A stretch of DNA of 39,484 nt from Peribacillus deserti (GTDB taxonomy: Bacteria > Bacillota > Bacilli > Bacillales > DSM-1321): contig NZ_PGUY01000015.1 of the NCBI RefSeq assembly GCF_002863585.1, forward strand, positions 1 to 39,484, in the 5' to 3' direction. The first letter of the stretch is position 1; each line of letters begins with the position of its first letter. Positions 26,306 to 35,519 of this stretch are shown here, piece after piece. A program made the translations under genes and the position numbers. The notes beneath the pieces are model-generated. The model ran no database searches, had not been told where the DNA came from, and saw only the letters and a program-made list of their open reading frames with translations.

Positions 26306-29300
26306 TTATTTTTTAGCGGCAGTCCTGGCTTGTTCTCCCGAATCTTTTCGGACCGTTTCCAATCCTTTTATTAACTCATAAATGACGTTTAGCCACTTTT
26401 CTGGAGAAACATTTTTTATATTAAGAGTGATTTTTAGATTGCTGCCTTCCATGCCAAGACCTACCATGCGGCCGTATTTAGATCCTAACTGAAATAATTT
26501 ATGGCCATCTATCTGACTGCTTGTATTTTCTGAGATGATCATTTTAATTTCCTGTTTAGTCTGCTTGATCAATTCGACTCTGTTCCTTAACGCATACACT
26601 TTTGTTTCAGCGATTAAGAAAAGGAAAGCGACTTCTTCAGGATATTCTCCAAACCTGTCAAGCATTTCTCCCTGGAGCTCTTCTAATTCCTCAATGGAGG
26701 TTATACCCCTGAACCTTTTGTACATCTCTATCTTTTGGTGTCCATCAGAGAGGTAGGAATCAGGGATGTATGCATTAATCTCCAAGTCAATCTCAACACT
26801 TGGCTTCTGTTCAACAGCCGTTCCCGTTTTCCGCTCATCGATTGCTTCTTTGAGCATTTGGGAGTATAAATCAAAGCCGACTGAATCAATAAAGCCATGC
26901 TGTGCTGCGCCTAGGAGATTCCCCGCACCGCGTATGGATAAATCCCGCATCGCAATTTTGAAACCTGAACCAAGTTCCGTAAACTCTTTGATGGCCTGCA
27001 GCCTTTTTTCGGCTACTTCCGTCAAGATTTTATCCTTGCGGTATGTGAAGTAAGCATACGCGACTCGGTTAGAGCGTCCAACCCGGCCACGGAGCTGATA
27101 AAGCTGGGAAAGTCCCATCTTGTCTGCATCATTCACGATTAATGTGTTGACATTAGGAATGTCGACTCCCGTTTCAATGATGGTTGTTGTAACGAGGACA
27201 TCGTACTCGCCTTCCATGAATGCAAGGATGACAGACTCTAGCTCACTTTCAGTCATTTGTCCGTGAGCATAGGTAACTCTTGCATCCGGAACCAACATGG
27301 AAATTTCTTCTGCTTTTCTTGCTATATCATCTACCCTGTTGTATAGGAAATAAACCTGGCCATCCCTTGCCAGCTCTCTTTCAATCGCTTCCTTGACCAG
27401 CAATCCATTATACTCCATGACGTAAGTCTGGACAGGGAATCTGTTTTCGGGAGGAGTTTCGATAACTGATAAATCCCGCACACCCAGCATAGACATATGC
27501 AGTGTTCGCGGAATAGGAGTAGCCGTTAAAGTCAACACATCTACATTGGTCTTCAGCTTCTTAATTTTTTCCTTATGTGTTACGCCAAAACGCTGTTCCT
27601 CATCGATAATCAACAGGCCCAGGTCGTGATACTCCAGATCTTTGGATAAAATCCGGTGTGTACCCACCACGATGTCTACAGAACCCGCCTTCAGTCCCTT
27701 AATGGTTTCATTTTGAAGCTTTCTTGATCTAAACCTGCTTAATAGGCCGATGTTAATCGGGTAATCCTGAAATCGATCCCGGATCGTTTCATAGTGCTGC
27801 TGCGCCAGAATGGTAGTTGGCACAAGGAAGGCCACCTGCTTCCCGTCCATAATCGCCTTGAACGCTGCACGGATGGCAACCTCAGTTTTGCCATACCCTA
27901 CATCCCCGCATAACAGCCGCTCCATAGGACGCTCACGTTCCATGTCCTTTTTAATTTCATAAATGGATCTGAGCTGGTCTTCTGTTTCCGTATAAGGAAA
28001 GGCCATTTCAAATTCACGCTGCGTATCACCATCCGGGGAAAAGGCATATCCCTTCGCGGCTTCCCTTTCCGCATACAGCTTCACCAAATCGTCTGCAATA
28101 TCTTGTACAGAAGATTGGACCTTATTCTTGACCCTCTTCCATTCGCTGCCCCCTAGTTTGTAGAGCTTCGGCTCCTTACCCTCTGAGCCAACATATTTTT
28201 GGACAAGGTCTATCTGGTCTACAGGAATATACAGCTTGTCAGTTCCCTGGTACCTTACATGCAGATAGTCTTTATGAACTCCGTTAATTACAAGAGTCTC
28301 AAGTCCAAGATACTTACCGATCCCATGATTAACATGGACCACGTAATCTCCTGCTTTTAGTTCAGAATAGCTTTTAATTCTTTCCGCATTTGAAAGTTTC
28401 TGCCTGCGGGGAGCTTTTTTGGTTTTTTTATTAAAGAGCTCATGCTCTGTAATGACTGCCAGGCGGAGCATGGGCAGTTCAAAACCCGCATGCAGGCTTC
28501 CTTTAGCAATCTGGAGTTTTCCTTGTAAAATCTTGCTTTCTTCTGTCAGTTCTGCGGCCTCTATCTCGTAATCCTCGAGAACTCTTCTCAGCTTTTTCAT
28601 TCTCTCTTCATCAGGACCTAGAAGGACAACTGAATATTTCCCTTTTTTCCAGCGGTCCACTTCACCCTTAAACACATTCATCTGGCCGTGGAAGTTCTGC
28701 ATTTGCCTGCAGGTAAAGTTAATGATATTCTGCGGGTTTGTGTACGGAACCGATCTTAAGAAGAGCGTTAGATAAATAAAGGGATTCCTAGAATTGTACA
28801 TGAGCTCTGGAAGTTTATGTGATAAAGCAAGATCATGTATGATCTGCCCCTCGCCAAGCAGGCTTGTATACCATTCTGCTTCTTCCTTCTCTAAGCTTTC
28901 ATTGATCTCATGAATTCTCGTGATTTCATCAAGAAAAACGATTCCATTATCCGGGAGATAATCTAGCAAACTAGCGGGACTATCATACGCGAGGCTTACA
29001 TATTTAAAGAGATGATCGGGAAGGCTCCCGTTTTTCAAAAGCTCCAGTTCCTGCCCAATATGCTGGACCATCCGTTCTTTGGCTTTCTCATCTTTTAATT
29101 TTTGTAAGCTCTTACCCAATCCGGCTTCCAGCTTATCAATCAGTCTCTCTAAAGATTTCCCTTCTATCAGCGCCTCAGCTACCGGACCAATAGACAGAGA
29201 TGAAAGCTTTTCTATGGACCGCTGATTCTCTATTGAAAAGGCTCTGATGGAGTCGACTTCTGTATCGAAAAGTTCGATCCTTATAGGATTCGATTCGGTC

Positions 29301-29857
29301 AGCGGATATATGTCCAGTATTCCGCCCCGTAAAGAAAATTCTCCAGGCGCTGAAACCATTTCCACTCTTTCATAACCCATGGAGACCAGCCAGGAAAGAG
29401 TTTGGTCGAGATCTATATCGTCACCCAATTTTAGGGTCAGCTGATACTGCTTCCAAATATCTTTAGGTGGAAGCAGCTTGCGTATGCCCGCCATAGGGGC
29501 AATAACAATTCCATCATGGTTTTGCGTCCAGTGATTAAGCACTTCGATTCTCTGTGCTTTCAGTTCCGGACTTGCGATACTAAGTTCAGCAGCAATCAGT
29601 TCATTGGCCGGATATAAAAGAATATTTTCATCAGGCATCAGTGAAGTAAGATCATCATAAAGCTTCTGTGCCTGCAGTAAGTTATGAGTGATTATAAGTG
29701 CAGGCTTACCGGTCTCCAGATGTATCGATGATATAAACACTGACCTGGAAGAACCTGACAACCCCGCTATCATTTGTTCACGCAGTCCTTCATTTAAGCC
29801 GTTTAAAACGGACTCCACATCATCGTTCTTTGACATGGCTCGCTTGAGATCATTCAC
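26306..29857 (-). CDS. mfd: Transcription-repair coupling factor Mfd
   Basis: Removes RNA polymerase stalled at DNA damage and recruits UvrA. The 1183-residue product (B. subtilis about 1177) has an N-terminal UvrB-like part (APGEFSLRGGILDIYP near 182), an RNA-polymerase-interacting domain (AGDYVVHVNHGIGKYLG near 510), and a RecG-like translocase. The translocase has GDVGYGKTEVAIRAAF (Walker A), the DEEQ box in LLIIDEEQRFGV, TLTATPIPRTL and QLRGRVGRSNRVAYAY. A TRCF domain ends it. I chose the GTG at 29857, with GGGGG 7 bases upstream, since the 31 codons before it do not match the family. It follows fin. Confidence 0.97.
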   Translation of the reverse strand: MNDLKRAMSKNDDVESVLNGLNEGLREQMIAGLSGSSRSVFISSIHLETGKPALIITHNLLQAQKLYDDLTSLMPDENILLYPANELIAAELSIASPELKAQRIEVLNHWTQNHDGIVIAPMAGIRKLLPPKDIWKQYQLTLKLGDDIDLDQTLSWLVSMGYERVEMVSAPGEFSLRGGILDIYPLTESNPIRIELFDTEVDSIRAFSIENQRSIEKLSSLSIGPVAEALIEGKSLERLIDKLEAGLGKSLQKLKDEKAKERMVQHIGQELELLKNGSLPDHLFKYVSLAYDSPASLLDYLPDNGIVFLDEITRIHEINESLEKEEAEWYTSLLGEGQIIHDLALSHKLPELMYNSRNPFIYLTLFLRSVPYTNPQNIINFTCRQMQNFHGQMNVFKGEVDRWKKGKYSVVLLGPDEERMKKLRRVLEDYEIEAAELTEESKILQGKLQIAKGSLHAGFELPMLRLAVITEHELFNKKTKKAPRRQKLSNAERIKSYSELKAGDYVVHVNHGIGKYLGLETLVINGVHKDYLHVRYQGTDKLYIPVDQIDLVQKYVGSEGKEPKLYKLGGSEWKRVKNKVQSSVQDIADDLVKLYAEREAAKGYAFSPDGDTQREFEMAFPYTETEDQLRSIYEIKKDMERERPMERLLCGDVGYGKTEVAIRAAFKAIMDGKQVAFLVPTTILAQQHYETIRDRFQDYPINIGLLSRFRSRKLQNETIKGLKAGSVDIVVGTHRILSKDLEYHDLGLLIIDEEQRFGVTHKEKIKKLKTNVDVLTLTATPIPRTLHMSMLGVRDLSVIETPPENRFPVQTYVMEYNGLLVKEAIERELARDGQVYFLYNRVDDIARKAEEISMLVPDARVTYAHGQMTESELESVILAFMEGEYDVLVTTTIIETGVDIPNVNTLIVNDADKMGLSQLYQLRGRVGRSNRVAYAYFTYRKDKILTEVAEKRLQAIKEFTELGSGFKIAMRDLSIRGAGNLLGAAQHGFIDSVGFDLYSQMLKEAIDERKTGTAVEQKPSVEIDLEINAYIPDSYLSDGHQKIEMYKRFRGITSIEELEELQGEMLDRFGEYPEEVAFLFLIAETKVYALRNRVELIKQTKQEIKMIISENTSSQIDGHKLFQLGSKYGRMVGLGMEGSNLKITLNIKNVSPEKWLNVIYELIKGLETVRKDSGEQARTAAKK

Positions 29858-29960
29858 TTTGAATCCCCCTTTCTTAATCCTTGTACCTATAATTGCACCA
29901 TTTGGTGTAGTTTTTAAAGAAAACAGAAAAATGCTTTGGAGTTCGTCCAAAGCCTTTTAC

Positions 29961-30191
29961 CTATTGAATTAAATAGTCATTTTGATGCAGATCCGGGTTT
30001 CTCTCCAGGGCCTCCTGGCAATCTTCACAGATGGCCTGGACCTGATAATCCCCTGTTTCACTCAAACGGATCATTTCCTGCCGTTCTTCGCTGGTAAGGG
30101 CATGAAACCCTAATTGTTCCGCAGACAGTAGTGGTTCATCAATCGTGCCCATGGCAGTTTGACAATGCCTGCATTGATAATGATAGGCCAT
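29961..30191 (-). CDS. fin: Anti-sigma-F factor Fin
   Basis: The 76-residue protein has two CxxC pairs (CRHC near residue 7 and CEDC near 55), likely binding zinc. B. subtilis Fin (YabK) binds core RNA polymerase, or sigma-F, late in the forespore to switch off sigma-F and help hand over to sigma-G; it lies in the same place between pth and mfd. AGGGGGATAAAAT precedes the ATG. The upstream -10 CATACTA fits forespore sigma factors. Confidence 0.92.
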   Translation of the reverse strand: MAYHYQCRHCQTAMGTIDEPLLSAEQLGFHALTSEERQEMIRLSETGDYQVQAICEDCQEALERNPDLHQNDYLIQ

Positions 30192-30223
30192 ATTTTATCC
30201 CCCTGATAAGGTAGTCTACTTTG

Positions 30224-30255
30224 TAGTATGAACCTTGACAGGGGGTAATTATTCA
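30224..30255 (-). promoter_or_regulatory. Forespore sigma-F/G-type promoter of fin
   Basis: On the minus strand a perfect CATACTA (30224-30230) follows TGAATA (30250-30255). The spacer is 19 bases, longer than the usual 17-18, so the -35 may be imperfectly assigned. The position 30-60 bases before fin fits its known sigma-F and sigma-G control. Confidence 0.5.
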
Positions 30256-30301
30256 TTCATGCAGAAAAAAGCATTCATTCGGGATCATATGATTAAGTAT
30301 A

Positions 30302-30862
30302 TTATCCGTTGAATTTATTCATTACTATTAAAAAATCAGCCTCTAACCAATTTTCGCAAGCTTTTCCACAAATATCAACGACTTTGCTCATAAGCTCCTG
30401 TTCGTCTTTTGTAAAGCGGCTTAATACAAAGTCCGGTACACTTCGTTTATCTGTAGGGCGCCCTACTCCGACCCGGATTCTATTAAATTCCTGTGTTCCT
30501 AAATGAGCGATAGTGGATTTTATGCCGTTATGGCCCCCTGCACTGCCTTTTTGGCGCAGCCTTAGTTTTCCGGGCGGTAAATCTAGATCATCATAGATAA
30601 CAACAATATCTTCATGAGATAATTTATAAAAGTTTAACACAGCAGATATAGATTCACCAGAAAGATTCATGTACGTTAATGGTTTCAATAGCAGAACTTT
30701 TTCCCCATTTACCATCCCAGTCCCCAGCAGCCCTTTGTGTTTCGCCTGATCAAGAGGGATGTTCCATTTATCTGAAAGTGCATCTATTACGTCAAATCCA
30801 ATATTATGCCGGGTCCCATCAAATTGTTTACCAGGGTTTCCAAGACCAATAATTACTTTCAT
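30302..30862 (-). CDS. pth: Peptidyl-tRNA hydrolase (SpoVC)
   Basis: Releases peptidyl-tRNAs dropped from ribosomes. The 186-residue product matches the family: KVIIGLGNPGKQFDGTRHNI at the start with the catalytic histidine, VLLLKPLTYMNLSG near 55 with the conserved Asn, and VIYDDLDLPPGKLRLR then GSAGGHNGIKS near 105. The start is either ATG 30862 or the ATG just before it (30865); GGAG fits both. Called spoVC in B. subtilis, because a mutation blocks sporulation. It follows ctc, whose terminator lies between. Confidence 0.95.
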   Translation of the reverse strand: MKVIIGLGNPGKQFDGTRHNIGFDVIDALSDKWNIPLDQAKHKGLLGTGMVNGEKVLLLKPLTYMNLSGESISAVLNFYKLSHEDIVVIYDDLDLPPGKLRLRQKGSAGGHNGIKSTIAHLGTQEFNRIRVGVGRPTDKRSVPDFVLSRFTKDEQELMSKVVDICGKACENWLEADFLIVMNKFNG

Positions 30863-30916
30863 CATCAACACTCCAATAAATCTTAGCTTAAATGCCATAT
30901 TATGAATTCCTGGGCC

Positions 30917-30946
30917 AAGAAAAAAACGCAACCTGGCAGGTTACGT
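30917..30946 (-). terminator. Rho-independent terminator of ctc
   Basis: On the minus strand ACGTAACCT (30938-30946) pairs with AGGTTGCGT (30926-30934) with a 3-base loop, then TTTTTTC. It separates ctc from pth. Confidence 0.9.
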
Positions 30947-30976
30947 CCATTATATCTTATTTACTATATCCATGCC

Positions 30977-31627
30977 TTATTCAGCCTTGGATCCGGGAGA
31001 AGCTTCGGTTTCTCTCCCTTCCTCATTTTCAGGTATTCCTCCGCCCTGCTGCTCGCCTGTACTGATTTCTTCTTCTTGTCTAGGAGCAAGTATACTTGCA
31101 ACCACTTCGTCATCCTCATGATTAATCGTAATGTTAGGGTAACCTTCTTTTAGGGAACCAACATATAAAGTATCGTTTACTTCAAGTGCTGTTACGTCCA
31201 CTTCTATTGCTTCGGGAATTTCATTAGGCTTTGCTGTGACTGCCAAATCATGCAGCGCCTGCTGGAGCACACCGCCATCCTTCACTCCCTGGGGTGTTCC
31301 TGCTAATAAAACACGCACTTCGGCATTTAGGTCAGATGCCATATCAATATATAAAAAATCGGCATGTAAAATCTCATTTTTTATGGGATCGAACTGGTAG
31401 TCTGTAAGCATAACCTCTTGTCTGTTCCCCTCGAGATCAAGCGAAATAATTCCATTTCGGCCTACTTCTTTTATCGTTTTAAGCAGTTCAAGGTTAGACA
31501 CCGCGATTGCAGTACTTTCTTTATTTCGCCCATATACAACTGCTGGGATCCTGCCCTCGCTTCTAAGTGACGTTAGATAAGAATTGCGATGCTGATTTCG
31601 TTCTGTTGCAGCTAATATACTGCCCAT
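30977..31627 (-). CDS. ctc: General stress protein Ctc (L25/TL5 ribosomal protein)
   Basis: The 216-residue product is the long Ctc form: an L25 5S-rRNA-binding domain (about 1-90, AATERNQHRNSYLTSLRSEG, IPAVVYGRNKES) plus a TL5-type beta domain (about 95-180). A Glu/Gly-rich tail follows (EEISTGEQQGGGIPENEEGR). It binds 5S rRNA in the large subunit. In B. subtilis ctc is made by sigma-B under stress. I chose the ATG at 31627 after AAAGGTG; a GTG three codons earlier abuts the ribosome binding site. The upstream promoter shows sigma-B signals. Confidence 0.94.
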   Translation of the reverse strand: MGSILAATERNQHRNSYLTSLRSEGRIPAVVYGRNKESTAIAVSNLELLKTIKEVGRNGIISLDLEGNRQEVMLTDYQFDPIKNEILHADFLYIDMASDLNAEVRVLLAGTPQGVKDGGVLQQALHDLAVTAKPNEIPEAIEVDVTALEVNDTLYVGSLKEGYPNITINHEDDEVVASILAPRQEEEISTGEQQGGGIPENEEGRETEASPGSKAE

Positions 31628-31672
31628 AACCTTCACCTTTCCATTAACATAATTTTTGCATATACATTCAAG

Positions 31673-31697
31673 ATGCCCTGTGTCTTGAAAATTAAAC
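31673..31697 (-). promoter_or_regulatory. Sigma-B-like promoter of ctc
   Basis: On the minus strand GTTTAA (31692-31697) and GGGCAT (31673-31678) are 13 bases apart. The sigma-B consensus is GTTTAA...GGGTAT with about 13-15 bases, so only one -10 base differs. ctc is a classic sigma-B gene in B. subtilis. Confidence 0.72.
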
Positions 31698-31848
31698 GTT
31701 ATATATTTTTTTTACATTAGACTTTATGGCATGGACGATGCATGAATCCGTAGTTAACATGAGGGAGTAACGATAGGTATCACAGGATTAGGTACGGGAT
31801 ACCGCCCCACAATCCTACGAAAGAAAGCTAAGCTTTATAAATGTGCAC

Positions 31849-31881
31849 AAAAAAAAGACTCTCCTGGCAGGGAAAGTCTTT
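31849..31881 (-). terminator. Rho-independent terminator of prs
   Basis: On the minus strand AAAGACT and AGTCTTT form the stem with a TTCCCTGCCAGGAG-type loop, then TTTTT. It ends about 8 bases past the prs stop. Confidence 0.85.
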
Positions 31882-31888
31882 AGAATGC

Positions 31889-32842
31889 TTAATCAAATAA
31901 CGTACTAACAGATTGCTCTTCATGAACACGGATAATCGCTTCACCTATTAATGGAGCAACGGAGAGTTCAACAATCTTGTCTATTTTTTTCTCTTCTGCT
32001 AATACAATAGAATTTGTCACAACAAGTTCTTTTATTTTTGAGTTATTAATTCTATCAATGGCTGGGCCTGATAAAACTGGGTGGGTACAGCATGCATATA
32101 CTTCAGAAGCTCCATTTTCCACTAAAGCATTGGCCGCTAAAGTAATCGTCCCAGCAGTATCAATAATATCATCAATCAGGATAGCTGTTTTGCCTTCGAT
32201 GTTCCCGACGATGTTCATGACTTCTGCCACGTTTGGTCTTGGGCGGCGTTTATCAATAATAGCTATCGGCGCTTTTAGACGATCCGCCATTTTTCTGGCG
32301 CGTGTTACCCCGCCATGATCCGGAGAAACGATTACGATATCATTCAGGTTCTTAGTCCTAAAGTATTCAGCAAGAATGGGAACACCCATTAAGTGGTCAA
32401 TCAGGATATCAAAGAATCCTTGGATTTGAGGAGCGTGTAAATCAAGGGTAATAACCCGGTCAGCGCCTGCAGTCTCAAGCAGGTTAGCTACAAGCTTTGC
32501 AGTGATTGGCTCACGTGCACGTGCTTTACGGTCCTGGCGCGCATATCCATAGTATGGCATTACAAGGTTGATCGTTTTTGCTGAGGCACGTCTTAAAGCG
32601 TCAATCATGATTAGAAGTTCCATTAAATGTTCGTTAACAGGTGCACTGGTAGATTGGATGACGAATACATCACATCCCCGGATACTCTCTTCGATGTTAA
32701 TTTGTATTTCACCATCACTGAAACGCGTAACTGAGCATTTACCAAGTTCCACACCTATAAATTTAGCAATTTCCTTTGCCAATCCTGGGTTGGAATTGAG
32801 AGTGAAAACTTTCATTTTTGGATCAAGGTACTGATTAGACAT
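31889..32842 (-). CDS. prs: Ribose-phosphate pyrophosphokinase
   Basis: Makes PRPP for purine, pyrimidine, histidine and NAD synthesis; feeds HprT, PurR and others. The 317-residue product (B. subtilis 317) has [20 protein letters not shown] near 100, the divalent-cation motif [13 protein letters not shown] near 133, and the PRPP-binding loop [13 protein letters not shown] near 218. GGAGG precedes the ATG. It starts 16 bases after glmU and shares its promoter. Confidence 0.97.
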   Translation of the reverse strand: MSNQYLDPKMKVFTLNSNPGLAKEIAKFIGVELGKCSVTRFSDGEIQINIEESIRGCDVFVIQSTSAPVNEHLMELLIMIDALRRASAKTINLVMPYYGYARQDRKARAREPITAKLVANLLETAGADRVITLDLHAPQIQGFFDILIDHLMGVPILAEYFRTKNLNDIVIVSPDHGGVTRARKMADRLKAPIAIIDKRRPRPNVAEVMNIVGNIEGKTAILIDDIIDTAGTITLAANALVENGASEVYACCTHPVLSGPAIDRINNSKIKELVVTNSIVLAEEKKIDKIVELSVAPLIGEAIIRVHEEQSVSTLFD

Positions 32843-32858
32843 GCTGAACCTCCAGTGG

Positions 32859-34232
32859 TTATTTGTTGAATTTTAATTGCTGAACGTAATTTTCCTTATT
32901 GACCTGACGTGCACGGGCAACGGATAATGCATCACCTGGAACATCCTCAGTTATGGTTGAACCTGCTGCAACATAAGCTCCTTTACCAATCGTAACGGGT
33001 GCTACAAGGTTTGAATTACAGCCGATAAAGACTCCATCTTCAATCTTAGTCAGGTATTTATTTTTCCCATCATAATTTACAGTTATTGAACCACAGCCTA
33101 TATTAACATCACTGCCAACTTCAGCATCACCTATATAGCTTAAATGAGAGGCTTTGCTGCCTTTTCCAAAAACAGCCTTCTTAATCTCAACAAAATTGCC
33201 GATCTTTACTTCATCGCCGATATCAGAGCTTGGACGAATATGTGCAAATGGCCCAATATTTACATCATTCCCGATACTGCTTTCAAATGCGGCCGATTGC
33301 CGGATAGTTGTATTATCCCCAACAACACAATCTTTAATTTCTGTATTAGGACCAATTATGCAGTCGTTTCCAATTTTAGTATCACCGGCAAGCGTTGTCC
33401 CAGGATAAAGAACGGTATCCTGACCAATTGAAACCTCTGCAGAAATATAGGTGTTTAAAGGGTCAATAATGGTCACACCGTTTCTCATATGCAATTCATT
33501 TATACGGTTTCTCATAGTGGCTTCGGCCTGTGATAGAGCTACTCTATCATTGACCCCGAGCGTTTCAGAGAAATCATCCGTCTGGTAGGCCGTAACTATT
33601 TCATTATTCTTCTTCAGGATTTCAATTACATCTGGAAGATAATATTCACCTTGTACGTTTTCATTTGAAACATGCTTCAAAGCTTCAAATAGGGCCTTGT
33701 TATCAAAGCAATACGTACCTGTGTTAATTTCTTTTACTAGTCTCTCTTCGTCGGTTGCATCTTTGTGTTCAACAATCTTTTCTACCAAGCCCTCACTATT
33801 CCTGATGATACGTCCGTATCCAGCAGGATTTTCGGTATAGGCTGTAAGTATAGATGCCTTGGCATTACTCTGTTCGTGCTGCGCGATCAGACGCTCCATT
33901 GTTTCTGCTCGAATCAGCGGCGTATCTCCACACATCACGAGTGTCGTTCCTTCTTTTCCTGAAAGAAGTGCTTCTGCCTGCATCACTGCATGGGCTGTGC
34001 CAAGCTGCTGTTCCTGAAGGACATATTGGCTTCTGTCCCCAAGCTGAGATTTTACTAAATCAGCCCCATGGCCGATTACAGTAACCGTTTCTTCTATTTC
34101 AAGCTTAGATATTTCATCAACGACATGCTCAACCATCGGCTTTCCACAAACAGGGTGCAATACCTTATAAAGCTTTGATTTCATTCGTGTTCCCTGTCCG
34201 GCAGCCAAAATTACTGCATAGCGATTATTCAT
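32859..34232 (-). CDS. glmU: Bifunctional UDP-N-acetylglucosamine pyrophosphorylase / glucosamine-1-phosphate acetyltransferase
   Basis: Last two steps to UDP-GlcNAc, the precursor of peptidoglycan and teichoic acid. The 457-residue product has an N-terminal nucleotidyltransferase ([20 protein letters not shown] near residue 6; [18 protein letters not shown] near 99) and a C-terminal left-handed beta-helix from about 250 with hexapeptide repeats ([20 protein letters not shown]). The acetyltransferase region has [20 protein letters not shown] near 346. CGGAGG precedes the ATG. Called gcaD in B. subtilis; co-transcribed with prs. Confidence 0.97.
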   Translation of the reverse strand: MNNRYAVILAAGQGTRMKSKLYKVLHPVCGKPMVEHVVDEISKLEIEETVTVIGHGADLVKSQLGDRSQYVLQEQQLGTAHAVMQAEALLSGKEGTTLVMCGDTPLIRAETMERLIAQHEQSNAKASILTAYTENPAGYGRIIRNSEGLVEKIVEHKDATDEERLVKEINTGTYCFDNKALFEALKHVSNENVQGEYYLPDVIEILKKNNEIVTAYQTDDFSETLGVNDRVALSQAEATMRNRINELHMRNGVTIIDPLNTYISAEVSIGQDTVLYPGTTLAGDTKIGNDCIIGPNTEIKDCVVGDNTTIRQSAAFESSIGNDVNIGPFAHIRPSSDIGDEVKIGNFVEIKKAVFGKGSKASHLSYIGDAEVGSDVNIGCGSITVNYDGKNKYLTKIEDGVFIGCNSNLVAPVTIGKGAYVAAGSTITEDVPGDALSVARARQVNKENYVQQLKFNK

Positions 34233-34265
34233 AATAGGCCTCCGTTTACCTTTTTATCCATTACG

Positions 34266-34294
34266 AATATATCTTAAAAGCGTACGGTTTTCAA
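34266..34294 (-). promoter_or_regulatory. Sigma-A promoter of glmU-prs
   Basis: On the minus strand TTGAAA (34289-34294) and TATATT (34266-34271) are 17 bases apart, about 34 bases before the glmU ATG. Confidence 0.7.
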
Positions 34295-34410
34295 GGATAC
34301 AGGACAAAGTACATATATTTTTCATATAAGGGGTAATACTGCCAATTTTTCTTGCATGAGGACCAGAAGTGGTTTCAAGGGGGTTTATGTGTTTTATGTA
34401 AGGGGTATCA

Positions 34411-34446
34411 AAAAATAAAAGAGCCTTACTTAGGAAGCAGGCTCTT
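34411..34446 (-). terminator. Rho-independent terminator of spoVG
   Basis: On the minus strand AAGAGCCT and AAGGCTCTT pair around an 11-base loop, then TTATTTTTTG. It ends the spoVG transcript. Confidence 0.88.
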
Positions 34447-34477
34447 GATGCGTATTATATTTTTTTATCTGCTAAGA

Positions 34478-34771
34478 TCAGGAAGCTCCTGCTTCTTCAA
34501 GTTCCACAACTTCCAATTCACCTAGTCGATGGTATTCAGCTAATACTGCATCCTGAATTTTGCTGCGGGTAGAAGAGTTGATAGGATGAGCAATGTCGCG
34601 GAATTCTCCATCAGGAGTACGCTTGCTTGGCATTGCAACGAATAATCCATTGTTTCCGTCAATTACACGGATATCATGAATGACAAATTCATTGTCCAAT
34701 GTAATGGATGCAATAGCTCTCATTCTGCCATCGGTAGTCACTCTTCGTAATCTTACGTCTGTTACTTCCAT
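34478..34771 (-). CDS. spoVG: Regulatory protein SpoVG
   Basis: The 97-residue DNA/RNA-binding protein, family length, has the conserved core [40 protein letters not shown] and [20 protein letters not shown], with a basic surface. In Bacillus it affects septation at sporulation and capsule or toxin genes in relatives. AGGTGGTG precedes the ATG. Its sigma-H promoter is directly upstream. Confidence 0.97.
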   Translation of the reverse strand: MEVTDVRLRRVTTDGRMRAIASITLDNEFVIHDIRVIDGNNGLFVAMPSKRTPDGEFRDIAHPINSSTRSKIQDAVLAEYHRLGELEVVELEEAGAS

Positions 34772-34823
34772 TAATTACACCACCTTGAATTATTTGGGCA
34801 AGCTTTTTGGGCTTGTATTAATA

Positions 34824-34850
34824 ATTCAACGGAAAGTTTGATTTTCCTTC
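34824..34850 (-). promoter_or_regulatory. Sigma-H promoter of spoVG
   Basis: On the minus strand GAAGGAAAA (34842-34850) matches the sigma-H -35 RNAGGAWWW in full, and GTTGAAT (34824-34830) matches the -10 RNNGAAT, 11 bases apart. spoVG is the textbook sigma-H gene of B. subtilis. The A+T-rich DNA directly upstream (34851-34920) is where AbrB binds in B. subtilis; that is inference here. Confidence 0.85.
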
Positions 34851-34976
34851 TTTAAAAATAAAATTTTTAGAAAAATTAGGTCTTTCTGGGTATGAACTGG
34901 AATTTTTTCACACTATTATGCCTTTATAAAATGCTGTTTGCTCTTAAATAGGATTGTGAATCCAATCTAATGAGGT

Positions 34977-35107
34977 AATTGGAGCGGAAGGTGCGAGACT
35001 CCTGCGGGAGCAGCGGGACAGGTGAGACCCCACAGTCGCTTATGCCACGAGGATGCTCACCGCCCGCCCCGCGGAAAGCGAGCATCCTCACGTTCCAATC
35101 AACAACT
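34977..35107 (+). repeat. Interspersed repeat copy D (compact, near-complete)
   Basis: The best-preserved copy. It begins AATTGGAGCG and ends CGTTCCAATCAAC, so the ends are an imperfect inverted repeat. Inside are GCGAGACTCCTGCGGGAGCA (with a CTCC/GGAG hairpin), GGTGAGACCCCACAG, and GAGGATGCTC facing GAGCATCCTC (35049-35058 and 35080-35089), a perfect 10-bp stem around CCGCCCGCCCCGCGG. It lies between the spoVG promoter region and the yabJ terminator. Confidence 0.82.
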
Positions 35108-35111
35108 CAGT

Positions 35112-35145
35112 TTAAAAAAAAAACGCCCGTTTTATTTAACGAGCG
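35112..35145 (-). terminator. Rho-independent terminator of yabJ, overlapping its stop
   Basis: On the minus strand CGCTCG (35140-35145) pairs with CGGGCG (35124-35129), allowing one T-G pair, then ten T's. The loop contains the yabJ stop codon. Confidence 0.8.
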
Positions 35146-35506
35146 CTACTACTTCAATTTCAATGAGTACATCCTTCGGCAGTCTCGCTACTTCCACACA
35201 TGAACGTGCCGGCTTATGCTCTGAAAAATATTCTCCATACACTTCATTTATTGCCGCAAAGTCATTCATATCCTTAATGAAAACCGTTGCCTTCACAACC
35301 GTTTCCAGACTGGCACCAGCTTCTTTTAATACTGCGGCAAGATTTTTGAAAACCTGATGAGTCTGTTCTTTTACATCGCCTTGAAGCAATTCCCCTTCTG
35401 CAGTCAGCGGAATCTGGCCTGAGCTGAAGAATAAATTGTTAACAACAATCCCCTGTGAATAGGGTCCGATTGCAGCGGGAGCCTCCGTAGTATGTACAGC
35501 CTTCAT
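35132..35506 (-). CDS. yabJ: RidA family enamine/imine deaminase
   Basis: Hydrolyses reactive enamines and imines such as 2-aminoacrylate. The 124-residue product has [20 protein letters not shown] near 15-34, [20 protein letters not shown] near 73, and [20 protein letters not shown] near the end, with the catalytic arginine. AGGAGG precedes the ATG at 35506. It follows purR by 13 bases and lies in its operon; in B. subtilis YabJ is needed for full PurR function. Confidence 0.95.
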   Translation of the reverse strand: MKAVHTTEAPAAIGPYSQGIVVNNLFFSSGQIPLTAEGELLQGDVKEQTHQVFKNLAAVLKEAGASLETVVKATVFIKDMNDFAAINEVYGEYFSEHKPARSCVEVARLPKDVLIEIEVVALVK

Positions 35507-35519
35507 AGCTTTAACCTCC

